Positions 62,794 through 64,000 of a stretch of DNA of 64,000 nucleotides are shown here, one piece after another. How positions within the stretch are numbered: position 1 is the first letter of the stretch; each line of letters starts with the position of its first letter. This stretch comes from an uncultured Pelagibacteraceae bacterium (GTDB lineage: Bacteria > Pseudomonadota > Alphaproteobacteria > Pelagibacterales > Pelagibacteraceae). Location of the stretch: the NCBI GenBank assembly GCA_902543535.1, contig CACBYG010000006.1, positions 35,869-99,868 of the forward strand, given 5' to 3'. A program made the position numbers and the translations under genes. Below the pieces are notes generated by a model. That model was given only the letters and a program-made list of their open reading frames with translations, had not been told where the DNA came from and searched no databases.

Positions 62794-64000
62794 TGTTAAC
62801 CCAATTTATAACAATACTAATTATCGTATCAGTTATTGGCTGTATTCTTTATGGAAGAAGATTAATTAGAACTGAAAAAGTAGATGCTGTTTTTGGAAAT
62901 CCAGAAAGAGCCAAAGGTGGAACGCACTGGGTAATTGTCGGTAGTAGTGCAATCCTGATGTTGTGGCTTTATTATTCATGGGATATTGCAAAAGGTTTTT
63001 ATCCAAAATCAGCGAATGAATTATGTCAGGTTGCTAAAATTAATGAGTCTTTATTAGGTCTAAAATATCAGTTCCCTATTGAGGAAAGAGAATTCAAAAG
63101 CACGTCCATTATTAAAATTGAAAATAAAAATCTTATAAAAATTGCTAACGAAATAAAAGGATCTCCAGATCTAAATGATCAGCAAAAGACAATCCTAGTA
63201 AGTTACATTGATAGAACTTCTAAATTAATTCCATTTTTAACAAGTGAAGAGCTAATGGAAATGGATACCAAAATTAAAATTCAGGAAATGACAGAAGAAA
63301 TAAAAATTCTAAGTTCTAATTTCCAAAAGAAAGGTTATCCATTTGAGACAGACTCACAAAAAACTGAGAGACAGAAACTTATTGATGAACAAGGAGGCTG
63401 GGGAATTACAACAATAGACTCTGGAACAGGTACAATTGAAAATACTATTGAGATACCAACTGCACCTCAAACTAATAAAGGTTTAAAATTTCATGCAGCT
63501 GCAGCAGAACTAAAAAAAATTGACGACAAATTTTTTAAATTAAAAAACCATAACCCACAGTTCAAAAGCTCAATCAAACAACTTAAAGATGATATTAAAG
63601 CTTACAGAAAAGGATTAGATGATAGTGAAGAAATAGCATCTGACTATGCAAAAAATATTATTAAAATTGCAAGAAGAATAGAGTTTGCAAGCATCTTTCC
63701 TCCCAATGCATTAAATGAAATGCAAGCAGCAATAATAGAGTTTGATGAATTACAAAATAAAGAGCAAGCTGGATTAAGATTAATTGATATTCTTCTATTT
63801 CCAGCAGGAACAATTGTAGCAAGTGGACCAACATGTTCTGAACAAGGTTCAGGTAGATGGTTACCTAAACCATCAGATACATTTAATAAGTTTGTATTGA
63901 TGTCTAAACCAAGTGTTGGATATAAAAATATTCCTCTTTTATGGATTGAGATGGTTGATGTAAGTAAAATGATTGGATTTATTTTACCTGATTGGATAGC
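62793..64000 (+). CDS. tauC: Taurine ABC transporter permease, long N-terminal extension, cut by window end
   Basis: An open frame of 402 codons from the ATG at 62793 to the window end, with no stop. Two membrane helices are seen at residues 5-20 and 46-62, then about 320 mostly soluble residues with charged helical stretches and a few aromatic blocks such as DEQGGWGITTIDSGTGTIEN. A hydrophobic segment begins only at the very end (MIGFILPDWIA). The usual TauC permease is about 250-280 residues in total, so the transport core must lie beyond 64000 and this is a large extra N-terminal part. Product is inferred from the operon. Confidence 0.7.
   Translation, partial: MLTQFITILIIVSVIGCILYGRRLIRTEKVDAVFGNPERAKGGTHWVIVGSSAILMLWLYYSWDIAKGFYPKSANELCQVAKINESLLGLKYQFPIEEREFKSTSIIKIENKNLIKIANEIKGSPDLNDQQKTILVSYIDRTSKLIPFLTSEELMEMDTKIKIQEMTEEIKILSSNFQKKGYPFETDSQKTERQKLIDEQGGWGITTIDSGTGTIENTIEIPTAPQTNKGLKFHAAAAELKKIDDKFFKLKNHNPQFKSSIKQLKDDIKAYRKGLDDSEEIASDYAKNIIKIARRIEFASIFPPNALNEMQAAIIEFDELQNKEQAGLRLIDILLFPAGTIVASGPTCSEQGSGRWLPKPSDTFNKFVLMSKPSVGYKNIPLLWIEMVDVSKMIGFILPDWI

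Overview
The window looks like a SAR11-clade (Candidatus Pelagibacter-type) alphaproteobacterial chromosome. The evidence is a very AT-rich sequence, almost no intergenic space, many 1-20 nt start/stop overlaps, and gene content typical of streamlined marine heterotrophs: several periplasmic-binding-protein transporters, taurine use, methylglycine-type demethylation and propionate oxidation. The assignment rests on gene content and base composition, not on a phylogeny. I saw no insertion sequences, phage genes, CRISPR arrays or rRNA.

Layout. 12-9229 (minus) is a tight housekeeping run: a tRNA methyltransferase, a DUF1989 protein, cimA, cysS, nadE, class II DAHP synthase, glmS and a GlmU-like acetyltransferase lacking the uridylyltransferase half. 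9299-13555 (plus) carries gph and the methylcitrate-cycle genes prpD-prpB-prpC, with prpD starting at TTG inside a perfect hairpin. 13566-18510 holds class I ribonucleotide reductase (nrdA-nrdB), a phosphohexomutase and a small membrane protein; a LexA-type GTTC-N7-GTTC site lies between nrdA and the mutase. 18507-25785 is a TRAP transporter operon that runs through dusA and a TauE/SafE permease into malonyl-CoA decarboxylase, with a divergent class III CoA-transferase. 25789-31129 holds rpoZ, an MFS carrier, a beta-hydroxyacid dehydrogenase, a flavin-type oxidase, a hydratase, a secreted HExxH protein and a GYD protein.

31140-34350 (minus) is a small operon: gamma-carbonic-anhydrase-like protein, a tautomerase-superfamily protein with all six catalytic residues of cis-3-chloroacrylic acid dehalogenase, a lysine-rich leader frame, an acetaldehyde-type aldehyde dehydrogenase and DUF779. 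34371-44678 holds a thioredoxin-fold protein, a glycosyltransferase, two complete tripartite tricarboxylate transporters (the second coupled to an MmgE/PrpD protein) and an AbrB-family membrane protein. 44776-49244 holds a heptosyltransferase-like protein, DUF6165, and a polar amino-acid ABC transporter without an ATPase gene but with a PhyH dioxygenase. 49304-54381 is a methylthioadenosine module: a SpeD-SpeE fusion, class II aldolase, mtnA, a secreted hydrolase, mtnP and divergent apt. A CAU tRNA follows. 54785-58244 holds a dimethylglycine/sarcosine dehydrogenase-type flavoprotein and a GDP-mannose 3,5-epimerase homologue. 58275-64000 is taurine use: alanine dehydrogenase, taurine-pyruvate-type aminotransferase, tauA, tauB, and a permease cut by the window end that carries a large N-terminal insertion.

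Recurring themes are hairpins directly after substrate-binding-protein genes, and possible routes for C3 acids (propionate, malonate, malonate semialdehyde). The most unusual items are the cis-CaaD-like tautomerase next to an aldehyde dehydrogenase, the SpeD-SpeE fusion in an MTA salvage module, the TRAP/CoA-transferase/malonyl-CoA decarboxylase unit, the prpD start hairpin and the oversized taurine permease.
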